Shown here: in pieces, positions 26,293-35,933 of the stretch | Numbering within the stretch: the stretch's first letter is position 1 | How the letters are laid out: every line of letters starts with the position of its first letter | NCBI RefSeq assembly: GCF_963676275.1 | Contig: NZ_OY781091.1 | Span: 1,528,775 to 1,592,774 of the forward strand | Length of the DNA: 64,000 nt | Reading direction: 5' to 3' | Source of the DNA: an uncultured Cohaesibacter sp. | GTDB taxonomy: Bacteria; Pseudomonadota; Alphaproteobacteria; Rhizobiales; Cohaesibacteraceae | Notes under the pieces: model-generated | What the model saw: only the letters and a program-made list of their open reading frames with translations | What the model was told of the DNA's origin: nothing | Database searches by the model: none | Translations under genes and position numbers: made by a program

Positions 26293-27297
26293 ATGAACAA
26301 TAGAAAAAGCTATGCAATCGCTTTCGTAACCCTTGTGACGCTTGGTCTTTCCGGCGCCGAAGCCGAGACCTTGCGCCTTGGTGATTTCCAGTCAACCAGC
26401 CATATCGTGTCTGTGGAGGGAACGGCAAAATGGATGGCGGCTGTCGAGAAGGAAACCAACGGATCAGTCAAGTTTCAGCATTTCCCCGCCCAGCAGGCCG
26501 CCAAATCCAAGGCGCAGCTTGATGCGGTCAATAGCGGCATTCTGGATGCGGCCCTGCTCGGGGCGATCTATCATGCCGACAGCCTGCCGATGAATTCGGT
26601 GGTCGGTCTGCCCGGCTTTTACGGCAGCGCGGTTCAAGGCACCAAAGCCCTGCAGACCATGTTGGCACAAGGCCCCTTGCGGGATGAATTGCTTGCCGCC
26701 GGTGTGACGCCGATCTTCGGCTTCGTGTTGCCACCCTATCAGGTTCTGGCCAAGAAAAGACTTGGCATGCCCGCCGACTGGGAGGCACTTGACGTGCGAA
26801 CATCCGGCTCCACCCAAGCCATGACGGCGCGCGCCGTCGGGGCCGTAGGCATTTCCATTCCCGGACCGGAAGTCTATACGGCGGTTGAGCGTGGCCGTCT
26901 TGATGCGGTGCTGTTCCCTCTGGCTTCCGTGCCGGGCTACAAGCTCAACGAGGTTGTCAGCCATATTTCCACCAATGGCTCCTTTGGTGGCTACAGTTTC
27001 ATCATGGTGCTCAAGACATCCGTGTTCGAGGGTCTGGCCAAGGAGATACAGCAAACCCTGCTGCGCCTTGGTGCCGAATCCGCCGCCCACGTTGCCAAGG
27101 CACAGGATGATTCCGTCACCGGTCTGATTGCGCAATGGCAGTCAGAGGGCATCGATACCTACAGTTTCTCCGATGAGGAACTGGCCGCGCTGCGCAAGGC
27201 GATGGAGGCGGTGAGCACAGATTGGGCCGAACGCATCAATAGCGACAAGGCTGAGGCGGTTCTGGAAAGCTACAAGCAACTGACGGGCAACCAATAG
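26293..27297 (+). CDS. TRAP transporter solute-binding protein (DctP family)
   Basis: Periplasmic binding protein, 334 aa, from ATG 26293 with GGAGGAG at 26281-26287. Signal peptide MNNRKSYAIAFVTLVTLGLS.. cut near AEA-E. The conserved mid-region is divergent: LDVRTSGSTQAMTARAVGAVGISIPGPEVYTAVERGRLDAVL replaces the usual RVP..GA.PTPM text, although the Arg of DVRTSG is at the expected position. This divergence suggests a ligand different from sialate or C4-dicarboxylates. Context points to a short branched hydroxy acid or enoate. Confidence 0.88.
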   Translation: MNNRKSYAIAFVTLVTLGLSGAEAETLRLGDFQSTSHIVSVEGTAKWMAAVEKETNGSVKFQHFPAQQAAKSKAQLDAVNSGILDAALLGAIYHADSLPMNSVVGLPGFYGSAVQGTKALQTMLAQGPLRDELLAAGVTPIFGFVLPPYQVLAKKRLGMPADWEALDVRTSGSTQAMTARAVGAVGISIPGPEVYTAVERGRLDAVLFPLASVPGYKLNEVVSHISTNGSFGGYSFIMVLKTSVFEGLAKEIQQTLLRLGAESAAHVAKAQDDSVTGLIAQWQSEGIDTYSFSDEELAALRKAMEAVSTDWAERINSDKAEAVLESYKQLTGNQ

Positions 27298-27322
27298 TCT
27301 GCATCGGACATGAGCATTGAAC

Positions 27323-27344
27323 GGGTGGCCGCCTTTGGCCACCC
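27323..27344 (+). terminator. Intercistronic hairpin after TRAP binding-protein gene
   Basis: GGGTGGCC (27323-27330) and GGCCACCC (27337-27344) make a perfect 8-bp stem with a 6-nt loop in the gap before the large permease. Confidence 0.6.
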
Positions 27345-27370
27345 ATATCCAGGGAGCGCGCGTTCACTCG

Positions 27371-28660
27371 ATGCTGACTTTTCTTTTCATACTAATCCTG
27401 CTCGCCTTGCTGATGGCTTTGCGCTTGCCGATCGCCTTCGCAATGGGCATTGCCGGCTTTGCAGGCTTGAGCATCCAACTGGGATATGGCCCGGCTCTTG
27501 CCGTGCTTGAACGGGTCTTCTATGACAGTTCGTCCTCCTTCATTCTGGTGGCCATTCCGCTGTTTATCCTGATGGCGGAAGTGCTGACAGCAGGGGATGT
27601 GACCCGCCGAGCCATCGTTGCCTGTCAGTCCTGGATCGGTCATGCCAAGGGCGGTCTTGCCATGGCAACCGTTGCCGCTTCGGTTATTCTGGCGGCTCTT
27701 GTCGGCAGCTCAACCGCTTCCACCGCCGCAATGGCCGCCTCGGCCTTTCCTGAAATGCGCGCCCATAAATATGCCGACCGTCTGTCCGCAGCCGTGGTCA
27801 GCGTTGGTGGCACTTTGGCTGTCGTCGTGCCCCCGTCGATTGTTCTTGTGGTCTATGGTGTCCTGACCGAAACCTCGATTGGCAAGCTTTTTATTGCGGG
27901 TATTGTGCCCGGGCTGATGACCGCAGCCGGTCTGGCGCTGGTTATCAAGATCATCGCCCACAGCACCGATCAGGCTCCCAAGGGCGATCCCTTTGATCTG
28001 GGCAAGGCCGTGCGTACCAGCCGTCATATCATTCCCATGACCCTGCTGCTGCTGACCGTGATCGGGGCGATCTATGGTGGCCTCACATCCCCGTCCGAAG
28101 CAGCCGCGCTCGGTGTCATGGGGGCGCTGATCATCGTTATCCTGCAACGCACCTTGAGCTTTCAGGCTTTCAATCGCTCAGTCAGCGGCGCCATTCGTGC
28201 CACCGTGATGATCGTGACCATCGTCGTTTGCTCGGCGATCTTCTCGAACTATCTCGCCTTCACGCGCATCACGCAGGAATTGCTGGAATTTGTGTCGAGC
28301 ACGGATCTCTCCCGCGAAGTCATCATGGGCATCATCATCCTGATCCTGCTGATTTTGGGCATGTTCATGGACCAGTTGGCGATCCTGTCGCTGGCCATGC
28401 CGCTCGCCTTTCCCATGGCCATGGCCCTTGATTACAATCCGGTCTGGTTTGGAATCGTGGTGACGAAGACGGTGGAGATCGGCCTTCTGACACCGCCTCT
28501 GGGATTGAATGCCTATGTTGCTGCAGCCCAGACCGGCGTGCCCCTGAAAGTGATTTTCCGCGGAATCTTGCCCTTCTTGGCAATGGAGATGCTGGTGTTG
28601 CTGATCCTGCTGGCCTTTCCGCAAATAACCCTTTGGCTTCCTGCTCTGATGCTCAAGTAA
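27371..28660 (+). CDS. TRAP transporter large permease (DctM family)
   Basis: Large membrane subunit, 429 aa when begun at ATG 27371 (MLTFLFILILLALLMALRLPIAFAMG). A TTG at 27317 is in frame but would place the hairpin inside the gene and adds non-family sequence. Signature blocks: SFILVAIPLFILMAEVLTAG, AALVGSSTASTAAMA, VVSVGGTLAVVVPPSIVLVVYGVLTE and NPVWFGIVVTKTVEIGLLTPPLG. Third gene of the transporter in the order Q-P-M. Confidence 0.92.
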   Translation: MLTFLFILILLALLMALRLPIAFAMGIAGFAGLSIQLGYGPALAVLERVFYDSSSSFILVAIPLFILMAEVLTAGDVTRRAIVACQSWIGHAKGGLAMATVAASVILAALVGSSTASTAAMAASAFPEMRAHKYADRLSAAVVSVGGTLAVVVPPSIVLVVYGVLTETSIGKLFIAGIVPGLMTAAGLALVIKIIAHSTDQAPKGDPFDLGKAVRTSRHIIPMTLLLLTVIGAIYGGLTSPSEAAALGVMGALIIVILQRTLSFQAFNRSVSGAIRATVMIVTIVVCSAIFSNYLAFTRITQELLEFVSSTDLSREVIMGIIILILLILGMFMDQLAILSLAMPLAFPMAMALDYNPVWFGIVVTKTVEIGLLTPPLGLNAYVAAAQTGVPLKVIFRGILPFLAMEMLVLLILLAFPQITLWLPALMLK

Positions 28661-28768
28661 CGCGCGGGCAGGAACTACAAGACCATTGAAATAGCCATGA
28701 AATCTCTTTTCGCGGAGTGCCTGAACGCCTCCGAACGGGGGAGCTGCATGGCAAGTGGAGAAAGACAG

Positions 28769-30376
28769 ATGACCATATTGCACAGCGCAATATCGCCCGG
28801 TTCCCCTCGATTTGAGGAGAATAGACTGGCAATGGAAGGCCAGTTGCTGCGGATTGAAAAGGAAGCGCAACGCATCATGACGGGTGGGTCGGATGCTGCC
28901 CGTGCCCGCCATGTCGCGCGGGGCAAATTGCTGCCACGCGACAGGATTGCCGGACTGCTTGACCCCGGTTCGCCCTTTCTGGAGGTTGGTCTGTTTGCCG
29001 CTTCCGGTCTTTATGGCGATGAAATCCCCGCAGCCGGAGCCATTGCCGGAATAGGCAGGGTTGAGGGACGCGACTGCATGATCCTTTGCAACGATGCCAC
29101 CGTGAAGGGGGGAACCTATTTCCCCATGACGGTCAAGAAGCATTTGCGGGCGCAGGAGATAGCCGAGCAAAATGGCCTGCCTTGCATCTATCTGGTGGAT
29201 TCAGGCGGGGCCAACCTCAACAATCAGGACGAGGTCTTCCCCGACAGAGACCATTTCGGTCGCATTTTCTACAATCAGGCCCGCATGAGCGCAAAGGGTA
29301 TTTGTCAGATCGCTGTGGTCATGGGCTCCTGCACCGCAGGCGGTGCCTATGTCCCAGCCATGAGCGATCAGACCATCATCGTGCGCGAGCAGGGCACCAT
29401 ATTTCTTGCCGGACCACCGCTGGTGAAAGTCGCAACAGGCGAGGAGATCGATGCCGAGACACTGGGAGGAGGGGACACCCATACACGCCTCTCGGGGGTG
29501 GCGGATTATCTGGCGGATGACGACCGGCACGCGCTTGCCCTTGCTCGGGAAATCGTCAGACATCTGGGACCGGCCCCCCGTCCCAATATCGACCTGATCG
29601 AGGCCAAAGCTCCCCTTCTTTGCATGGATGAGGTGATGGGCATCGTTCCGGCCAATGACAAGACGCCTTATGATGTGCGCGAAATCATTGCCCGGTTGGT
29701 GGATGCTTCGGACTTTGCCGAATTCAAACCGCGCTATGGCACGACGCTGGTGACCGGCTTTGCCCATATCGACGGGGTGCCGGTGGGTATCCTTGCCAAT
29801 AACGGCGTCCTGTTTTCGGAAAGCTCGCTGAAGGGGGCGCATTTCATTGAGCTTTGCTGTCAGCGCAAGATACCGATCCTCTTTCTGCAGAATATTACCG
29901 GCTTCATGGTCGGTTCCAAATATGAGGCCGCAGGCATAGCCAAGGATGGAGCCAAGCTGGTCACAGCCGTATCCACCGCGGCCGTGCCCAAGATCACCGT
30001 GATCATTGGCGGCTCCTATGGTGCTGGCAACTATGGCATGTGTGGCCGTGCATTCGGGCCGCGCTTTGTCTGGATGTGGCCCAATGCCCGCATCTCGGTG
30101 ATGGGTGGGGCACAGGCCGCCGGTGTTCTGGCCGATGTCCGCCGGGCAGGCATTGAAGCCGGAGGCGGTCGCTGGTCCAGCGAAGAAGAAGCGGAGTTCA
30201 AGCGCCCGACGCTGGAAATGTTCGAGCGCCAGTCTCAGCCGCTTTATGCCTCTGCCCGGCTCTGGGATGACGGCATCATTGATCCGCGCAAGACCCGCGA
30301 GGTTGTTGCCCTGTCCCTGCGTGCAACACTGAACATGCCCATCGCCGACACCCAATTCGGTCTCTTCAGGATGTGA
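28769..30376 (+). CDS. mccB: Methylcrotonyl-CoA carboxylase beta subunit
   Basis: Carboxyltransferase subunit (535 aa from ATG 28769) that moves carboxylate from biotin to 3-methylcrotonyl-CoA. Visible: [19 protein letters not shown] at the start, [78 protein letters not shown], and the second crotonase-like half with [25 protein letters not shown] and [20 protein letters not shown], all typical of MccB rather than propionyl-CoA carboxylase. Alternative starts at 28748 and 28697 are less family-like. Overlaps the alpha-subunit gene (TGATG). Confidence 0.9.
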   Translation: MTILHSAISPGSPRFEENRLAMEGQLLRIEKEAQRIMTGGSDAARARHVARGKLLPRDRIAGLLDPGSPFLEVGLFAASGLYGDEIPAAGAIAGIGRVEGRDCMILCNDATVKGGTYFPMTVKKHLRAQEIAEQNGLPCIYLVDSGGANLNNQDEVFPDRDHFGRIFYNQARMSAKGICQIAVVMGSCTAGGAYVPAMSDQTIIVREQGTIFLAGPPLVKVATGEEIDAETLGGGDTHTRLSGVADYLADDDRHALALAREIVRHLGPAPRPNIDLIEAKAPLLCMDEVMGIVPANDKTPYDVREIIARLVDASDFAEFKPRYGTTLVTGFAHIDGVPVGILANNGVLFSESSLKGAHFIELCCQRKIPILFLQNITGFMVGSKYEAAGIAKDGAKLVTAVSTAAVPKITVIIGGSYGAGNYGMCGRAFGPRFVWMWPNARISVMGGAQAAGVLADVRRAGIEAGGGRWSSEEEAEFKRPTLEMFERQSQPLYASARLWDDGIIDPRKTREVVALSLRATLNMPIADTQFGLFRM

Positions 30377-32376
30377 TGATGAAACAGCTTTTTGACAAGA
30401 TACTTGTTGCCAATCGGGGCGAGATCGCCTGCCGCATCATGCAAACGGCCAAACGGCTGGGGCTGCGCACGGTCGCGGTTTATTCCGATGCCGATGCATC
30501 CGCCCGCCATGTGTCTCTTGCCGATGAAGCGGTATATATCGGCGGCTCCAGCCCGGCGGAAAGCTATTTGCGCCTCGAGGCGATCCTTGATGCAGCGCGC
30601 CGAACGGGGGCCGGAGCCATTCATCCCGGCTATGGGTTCCTCTCGGAAAATCCCGACTTTGTCGAGGTGGTCGAAGCCGCCGGGCTGGTCTTCATCGGAC
30701 CCTCGGCGCAATCGATCAGGGCGATGGGCCTCAAGGATGAAGCCAAGCTCTTGATGGAGAAGGCTGGCGTTCCCGTTGTGCCCGGATATCAGGGCGCTGA
30801 ACAGGGAGAAGATTTCCTCGCCGAATGTGCTGACAGGATCGGCTATCCGGTTCTGATCAAGGCCCGCGCCGGTGGCGGTGGCAAGGGCATGCGCAAGGTT
30901 GATGATCCCGCCAGTTTCAGGGCCGCACTTGCTTCTGCCAGACGCGAGGGGAAAGCCGCCTTTGGGGATGATCATGTATTGGTCGAGAAATATATCACCA
31001 CCCCGCGCCATATCGAGGTTCAGATCTTTGGCGACAGCCACGGCAATGTGGTTCACCTGTTCGAGCGGGATTGTTCCTTGCAGCGGCGGCACCAGAAGGT
31101 GATCGAGGAGGCTCCAGCTCCGGGCATGAGCGCAGAAGTCCGCAAGGCACTGACGGAAGCTGCTATCACAGCCGCAAGAGCGATCCGTTATCGCGGTGCG
31201 GGAACCATCGAGTTCATCGTTGATGGCTCCGGTCCGCTCAGGCCTGACGGCTTCTGGTTCATGGAGATGAACACCCGCCTGCAAGTGGAGCATCCGGTAA
31301 CAGAGGCCATCACCGGTCTGGATCTGGTGGAATGGCAATTGCGCATTGCCGCAGGAGAGCTCTTGCCTCGTCGGCAGGAAGAGATATCAATGAGCGGTCA
31401 TGCCTTCGAGGCCCGGCTCTATGCGGAGAATCCTGCCAATGATTTTCTGCCCGCCACAGGGCAGTTGCATGCACTCACCTTTGATGAGAATGCCCGCAAT
31501 GATACCGGCGTCAGAAGCGGAGATGTGATCTCGCCATGGTATGACCCGATGATTGCCAAGATCATCACCAGAGGTGAAACCCGCTCTCAGGCGTTGGCGC
31601 GATTGCGCAAGGCGCTTGCCGCCACCCATGTGGCAGGAACGGTGACCAATGCTGCCTTTCTGGCAAGGCTCGCCTCCCACGAAGGCTTTTGCAATGAACA
31701 GTTTGACACCGGCCTCATCGAGCGCGATCTGAAAGGATTGTGCCAGACGCCTGCGGTCAGCGAATTGCATCTCGCCTTCGCGGCCATTGCCGCATTGGAT
31801 ATTCGCCCCGATCCGCCGCTTGCGGCGCATCGCGGCTGGCGTCTTTGGGGAGAGGCAAAATCGGATGTCAAGCTTCTCGCCGGGGGTGAAACATACGAGC
31901 GCTCAGTCATCTATCATGCAGATAATTCGCTTTCCCTTGCGGGGGGAGACGAACCTGCCGACTTGCAGGAACTGGAACGGGATGGCGCTTGGCTGATAGC
32001 CCGCTACGGGCCGACGCGCCGCCTGATCAAAGCCCATGTCAGCCGGACCGTGCAGGGTGACAAGATGCATCTTTCGGTTCTCTGCGATGGTATCTGCCAC
32101 GCGTTCCATTGTCAGGATGCAAGGTCCGGCAGCCATGCCCACAGCGACAAGAGCGATGCGGTGATGGCCCCCATGACCGGCATCGTCATCGAGCTTTCCG
32201 TTTCTCCCGGCGATGTGGTGCGCAAGGGTGACAGTCTGGGCATCATGGAAGCGATGAAGATGGAAACCAGCTTCACCGCACCCCGTGACGGCGTCGTGGC
32301 CGATGTCTGCTGTGCTGTCGGTGCTGCGGTCGAGGGAGGCGCTGTGCTTGTATCATTCGTGGAGCTGGCCGGATGA
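30376..32376 (+). CDS. mccA: Methylcrotonyl-CoA carboxylase alpha subunit, biotin-dependent
   Basis: Biotin carboxylase plus biotin carrier in one chain, 666 aa. N-terminal FDKILVANRGEIACRIMQTAKRLG, ATP-grasp loop KARAGGGGKGMRKV, ERDCSLQRRHQKVIEEAPAP, and EMNTRLQVEHPVTE are the biotin carboxylase motifs. The C-terminal carrier has EAMKMETS with the biotinylated lysine at about residue 628. The stop of mccB overlaps the ATG, and the next gene overlaps its own stop (ATGA), so expression is coupled. Partner specificity (methylcrotonyl rather than propionyl or geranyl) is set by the beta subunit and context. Confidence 0.9.
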   Translation: MMKQLFDKILVANRGEIACRIMQTAKRLGLRTVAVYSDADASARHVSLADEAVYIGGSSPAESYLRLEAILDAARRTGAGAIHPGYGFLSENPDFVEVVEAAGLVFIGPSAQSIRAMGLKDEAKLLMEKAGVPVVPGYQGAEQGEDFLAECADRIGYPVLIKARAGGGGKGMRKVDDPASFRAALASARREGKAAFGDDHVLVEKYITTPRHIEVQIFGDSHGNVVHLFERDCSLQRRHQKVIEEAPAPGMSAEVRKALTEAAITAARAIRYRGAGTIEFIVDGSGPLRPDGFWFMEMNTRLQVEHPVTEAITGLDLVEWQLRIAAGELLPRRQEEISMSGHAFEARLYAENPANDFLPATGQLHALTFDENARNDTGVRSGDVISPWYDPMIAKIITRGETRSQALARLRKALAATHVAGTVTNAAFLARLASHEGFCNEQFDTGLIERDLKGLCQTPAVSELHLAFAAIAALDIRPDPPLAAHRGWRLWGEAKSDVKLLAGGETYERSVIYHADNSLSLAGGDEPADLQELERDGAWLIARYGPTRRLIKAHVSRTVQGDKMHLSVLCDGICHAFHCQDARSGSHAHSDKSDAVMAPMTGIVIELSVSPGDVVRKGDSLGIMEAMKMETSFTAPRDGVVADVCCAVGAAVEGGAVLVSFVELAG

Positions 32377-33233
32377 CCAAGCATGTCAGCATCTACGAGG
32401 TCGGGCCGCGCGATGGCTTGCAAAATGAGACCGCGATCATTCCAACCGCGCAGAAGATCGCCCTGATTGATCTGCTCACCGAGGCCGGTTTTGCCAGAAT
32501 AGAGGCCACCAGCTTTGTTTCCCCCAAATGGGTGCCGCAACTGGCCGACGCAAAAGAGGTTATGGCCGGCATCTCACGGGTGCAAGGGGTCACTTATGGT
32601 GTGCTTACGCCCAATCTGAAAGGAGCACAAATGGCTCTTGCTGCCGGGGCGAGTGAATTCGCGATCTTTACCTCGGCCTCGGAAGGCTTTTGCCAGAAGA
32701 ATATCAATTGCTCCATTGCCGAGAGCCTTGTTCGCTTCGAGCCCGTGTTGGCATTGGCCAGAGAGCATTCCATTCCCGTGCGTGGCTATGTCTCCTGCAT
32801 TGTGGCCTGCCCCTATGATGGCCCCGTCGAGCCGGAAGCTGTGGGCCATGTCGCAAAGGCTCTTTTCGGGATGGGTTGTCATGAAATCTCGCTGGGTGAC
32901 ACCATTGGTGCGGGAACGCCGGAGAGCATCTCCCGAGCGCTGGAAGCGGTTTTGGCTCATGTCAGCGCTGACAATCTGGCGGGGCATTTTCACGACACCA
33001 ATGACAAGGCGCTTGCCAATGTGAAGGCCGCATTGCGGCTTGGCCTGCTGAGCTTTGACAGCGCCGCAGGCGGACTGGGCGGCTGTCCCTATGCCCCCGG
33101 AGCCAAGGGCAATATTTCCTCGCGCGCTCTGGTCACCATGCTGGAAGAAGAAGGCTTCGCAACGGGCATCGATCTGGACCGGTTGGCGGCAGCGGAGAAG
33201 CTGATCACCAGCTTTCACACACCCTTGAGATGA
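32373..33233 (+). CDS. Hydroxymethylglutaryl-CoA lyase
   Basis: TIM-barrel lyase splitting HMG-CoA to acetyl-CoA and acetoacetate, 286 aa. Key text: YEVGPRDGLQNE (9-19, with the metal Asp and catalytic Arg), SFVSPKWVPQLADA, SLGDTIGAGTP, the metal histidines in GHFHDTNDKALAN, and the GGLGGCPYAPGAKGN loop with the catalytic cysteine. The start ATG overlaps the stop of mccA. It completes the final step of leucine-type degradation. Length matches bacterial MvaB/HmgL. Confidence 0.94.
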   Translation: MTKHVSIYEVGPRDGLQNETAIIPTAQKIALIDLLTEAGFARIEATSFVSPKWVPQLADAKEVMAGISRVQGVTYGVLTPNLKGAQMALAAGASEFAIFTSASEGFCQKNINCSIAESLVRFEPVLALAREHSIPVRGYVSCIVACPYDGPVEPEAVGHVAKALFGMGCHEISLGDTIGAGTPESISRALEAVLAHVSADNLAGHFHDTNDKALANVKAALRLGLLSFDSAAGGLGGCPYAPGAKGNISSRALVTMLEEEGFATGIDLDRLAAAEKLITSFHTPLR

Positions 33234-33254
33234 ATGACAAAAGGAAGCAACCAG

Positions 33255-34046
33255 ATGAGCTATCAGACCATTCGCATCGAGCAGGACGAACAGGGCATTG
33301 CCAGCGTAACGCTCAACCGGCCCGACAGGCATAATGCCATGAATGAAGAAATGATCATGGAACTCACGCAGGCGGCGGCATCGCTTGGCGGCGATGAGCG
33401 CGTGCGCGTCATTCTTCTTGCCGGAGAAGGCAAGAGCTTTTGCGCCGGGGGCGATCTGGGCTGGATGCAGCAGCAGGCGGGCAAGGACAGGGACGGCAAG
33501 ATCGAACAGGCAAGCAAGCTTGCCGCCATGCTGGCCAGATGGAACAGCCTGCCAAAGCCTGTCGTGGGCCGTATTCACGGCGCCGTTTATGGCGGTGGCA
33601 TGGGGCTGGTTGCCATCTGTGATGTGGTCGTTGCGGCTGATGATTGCCGTTTCGCCCTTACCGAAACCCGTCTCGGGCTCGTGCCCGCGACAATTGGCCC
33701 TTTCGTGGTGGCGAGGCTGGGCGGATCATTTGCTCGTCAGGTCTTTTTCAATGCGCGATCCTTTGACGCGGACTTCCTCATGAGGGCAGGGCTTGTTGCC
33801 CGTGTCTGCGCGGCCGCAGAGCTTGACGATGCCGCAAGGAAGGAAGCTGGCTATTTTCTTGAATGCGCTCCGGGGGCTGTGGCAGATGCCAAGGCTCTGT
33901 GCCGAAAGCTGGCCGGGGCGGATCCCGGGGAGATGAAAGAGATGACAGCCAATGCGCTCGCTGATCGCTGGGAAACATGTGAGGCGCAGGCGGGAATTGA
34001 AGCCTTTTTCGCCAAAACATCCCCGCCATGGCGAACAGGGCAGTAG
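33255..34046 (+). CDS. Enoyl-CoA hydratase family, likely methylglutaconyl-CoA hydratase
   Basis: Crotonase-fold enzyme, 263 aa from ATG 33255, which has AAGGAAG well placed; ATG 33234 is also in frame. Visible: SVTLNRPDRHNAMNEEMI, GEGKSFCAGGDLGWM (first oxyanion element), GAVYGGGMGLVAICDVVVAADDCRFALTETRLGLVPATIGPFV (second element and catalytic Glu). Position between HMG-CoA lyase and the end of the operon points to hydration of 3-methylglutaconyl-CoA to HMG-CoA (LiuC/AUH role). Distinguishing it from a general enoyl-CoA hydratase relies on context. Confidence 0.88.
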   Translation: MSYQTIRIEQDEQGIASVTLNRPDRHNAMNEEMIMELTQAAASLGGDERVRVILLAGEGKSFCAGGDLGWMQQQAGKDRDGKIEQASKLAAMLARWNSLPKPVVGRIHGAVYGGGMGLVAICDVVVAADDCRFALTETRLGLVPATIGPFVVARLGGSFARQVFFNARSFDADFLMRAGLVARVCAAAELDDAARKEAGYFLECAPGAVADAKALCRKLAGADPGEMKEMTANALADRWETCEAQAGIEAFFAKTSPPWRTGQ

Positions 34047-34275
34047 ATCCTGAGGCTTATGCCGCTTTTCGTCCTTCCAATGTCGGCGAAATGCATATTT
34101 CTCTTTTTCCATACTGGACATGGCGCCTCAAATTGTATCTTTTAATTTCGAGGACCGTTTCCACTTTTGCATGAGATTGCCATGACGGGCTGGAACTGTC
34201 CTTTCGCCATGAATTGCTGATTTCCAGCGCGTGAAATATCCGGATCTTCCCAACTGGAGAAAGAGGGACGCTCTC

Positions 34276-35103
34276 ATGAAACCGTCGTTGACATTCATCG
34301 CCTTAACCGCAGCTGTGACTTTTGGGGCTGGTATTGCGCAAGCGGCTGAGCAATGTGCTGCTGGCAAGACACTTGAAGCAGGCAAGTTGACCATCGCAAC
34401 GGGCAATCCGGCCTATTTCCCATGGGTCATTGATGATGCGCCTGAAAGCGGCAAGGGCTTTGAAGCTGCCGTCGCCTACGCTGTTGCCGACCGGATGGGA
34501 TTTGACGCTGATCACGTTAGTTGGGTGCGTGCTTCCTTTGATGAATCGATCCAGCCCGGCGCAAAGAGTTTCGATGTCAATATGCAGCAATTCTCCATCA
34601 CTCCAGATCGCGACAAGGTCGTCGATTTCTCCGCTCCATATTACACCTCTGCCATGGCGGTCCTGACCACCAAGCCTATCATCGAGGCTGGTGCCAAACC
34701 GACGCTGGATTCGCTCAAGAAGCTGAAATGGGGCGCACACGCGACCACCACCGCAGTGCCGATGCTGGTGGGGCTGGTCGATCCGGAGAGCGATCCGATG
34801 CTTTACAATGACAATGCCGACGTCTCCGCCGCCCTTCAGGCCGGCCAGATCGATGCTGCCCTGTTTGATCTGCCAACAGCGCTGTTTTTGGCGGCTGTGA
34901 CGGTCAATGACGGCGTGGTGCTGGGGCAGTTTCCGGCAGAGCGGTCAACCAACCCCGATCAGTTCGGCATGCTGATGGAAGAGGGAAGTCCGCTCAAACC
35001 CTGCATTGATGAGGCCATCAATGCGCTCAAGGAAGACGGCACGCTTGCCAAACTCGAAAATAGCTGGCTTGCAGAAAGCACTGGCGTGCCGGTTATCAAA
35101 TAA
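34276..35103 (+). CDS. Polar amino acid-type ABC transporter binding protein
   Basis: Periplasmic binding protein of family 3 (275 aa) with signal peptide MKPSLTFIALTAAVTFGAGI..QA. Mature part: LEAGKLTIATGNPAYFPWVIDD, GFEAAVAYAVADRMGF, FDESIQPGAKSFDVNMQQFSITPDRDKVVDFSAPYY, and NPDQFGMLMEEGSPLKPCIDEAINALKEDGTL. The bilobal amino acid fold is recognisable, though the usual Arg-Asp carboxylate/amine clamp is less evident. I use ATG 34276 with AGAGGG upstream; a GTG at 34231 precedes the signal peptide and is less likely. No hairpin follows: the permease start overlaps. Confidence 0.9.
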   Translation: MKPSLTFIALTAAVTFGAGIAQAAEQCAAGKTLEAGKLTIATGNPAYFPWVIDDAPESGKGFEAAVAYAVADRMGFDADHVSWVRASFDESIQPGAKSFDVNMQQFSITPDRDKVVDFSAPYYTSAMAVLTTKPIIEAGAKPTLDSLKKLKWGAHATTTAVPMLVGLVDPESDPMLYNDNADVSAALQAGQIDAALFDLPTALFLAAVTVNDGVVLGQFPAERSTNPDQFGMLMEEGSPLKPCIDEAINALKEDGTLAKLENSWLAESTGVPVIK

Positions 35104-35933
35104 TGTCTGAAAGCAAAATGGGACTAACCCGTCGGCAGGCGTATGAACGCAAGCTCAGACGCCGCTCGATGTTTCTTGCCGCCATCTCCACCAGCGTCGT
35201 CTTTGCGGCGCTGGTGATCCTCATTCCGCTGACCCCGGGCTGGGAGCGGGTCAAGCAGAGCTTTTTCAATTGGGAGATCGTGGTTCGGACCTTCCCCAAG
35301 CTGCTTGATGCCTTCCTTCTCGATGTGGCAATTTTCGCCTGGTCGGTGCCGCTGATCGCTGCCCTTGGCCTTGCCATTGCATTGGCGCGCGATGTGCGCG
35401 ATCCGGTCTTCTATCCGTTGCGCCTGTTTGGCATTGTCTATACCGACATCTTCCGCGGGGTGCCGGTGGTGCTGGTGGTCTATCTCATCGGCTTTGGCAT
35501 TCCGGGCCTCGGGCTTCAGCGCCCCTTCAATTCTCCCTATTTGTGGGGCACCGTGGCACTGGTGCTGACCTATGCCGCCTATGTGGCCGAGATTTTCCGC
35601 TCCGGTATCGAGAGCATTCATGCCTCCCAGCGCAATGCCGCCCTTTCCCTTGGCATATCGGGAGCGGATGCAATGCGCTTCGTCATCCTGCCGCAGGCCA
35701 TCCGGCGCGTGATCCCGGCGCAGATGAATATTCTCATCGCCCTGCAGAAGGATGTCGCTCTTCTGTCCTTCATCGGACCGGTGGAGATCTTCCGGCAGGC
35801 AGGCGTGTTCAAATCCCTGTTGGCCAGCTTCACCCCCTATGTGGTCGCCGCCGCCATCTTTCTGGTCGTCACCATTCCGGCGACACGTCTGGCTGACCAT
35901 CTGCTCGCCAAGCAAAATCGGGCCCGCTCATGA
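35103..35933 (+). CDS. Polar amino acid-type ABC transporter permease
   Basis: Permease of the HisMQ class, 276 aa, with a hydrophobic first helix ([21 protein letters not shown]) and the canonical [22 protein letters not shown] block plus EAA loop [32 protein letters not shown] single permease gene implies a homodimer. Starts one base after the binding-protein gene and overlaps the ATPase gene by 4 bp. Confidence 0.92.
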   Translation: MSESKMGLTRRQAYERKLRRRSMFLAAISTSVVFAALVILIPLTPGWERVKQSFFNWEIVVRTFPKLLDAFLLDVAIFAWSVPLIAALGLAIALARDVRDPVFYPLRLFGIVYTDIFRGVPVVLVVYLIGFGIPGLGLQRPFNSPYLWGTVALVLTYAAYVAEIFRSGIESIHASQRNAALSLGISGADAMRFVILPQAIRRVIPAQMNILIALQKDVALLSFIGPVEIFRQAGVFKSLLASFTPYVVAAAIFLVVTIPATRLADHLLAKQNRARS

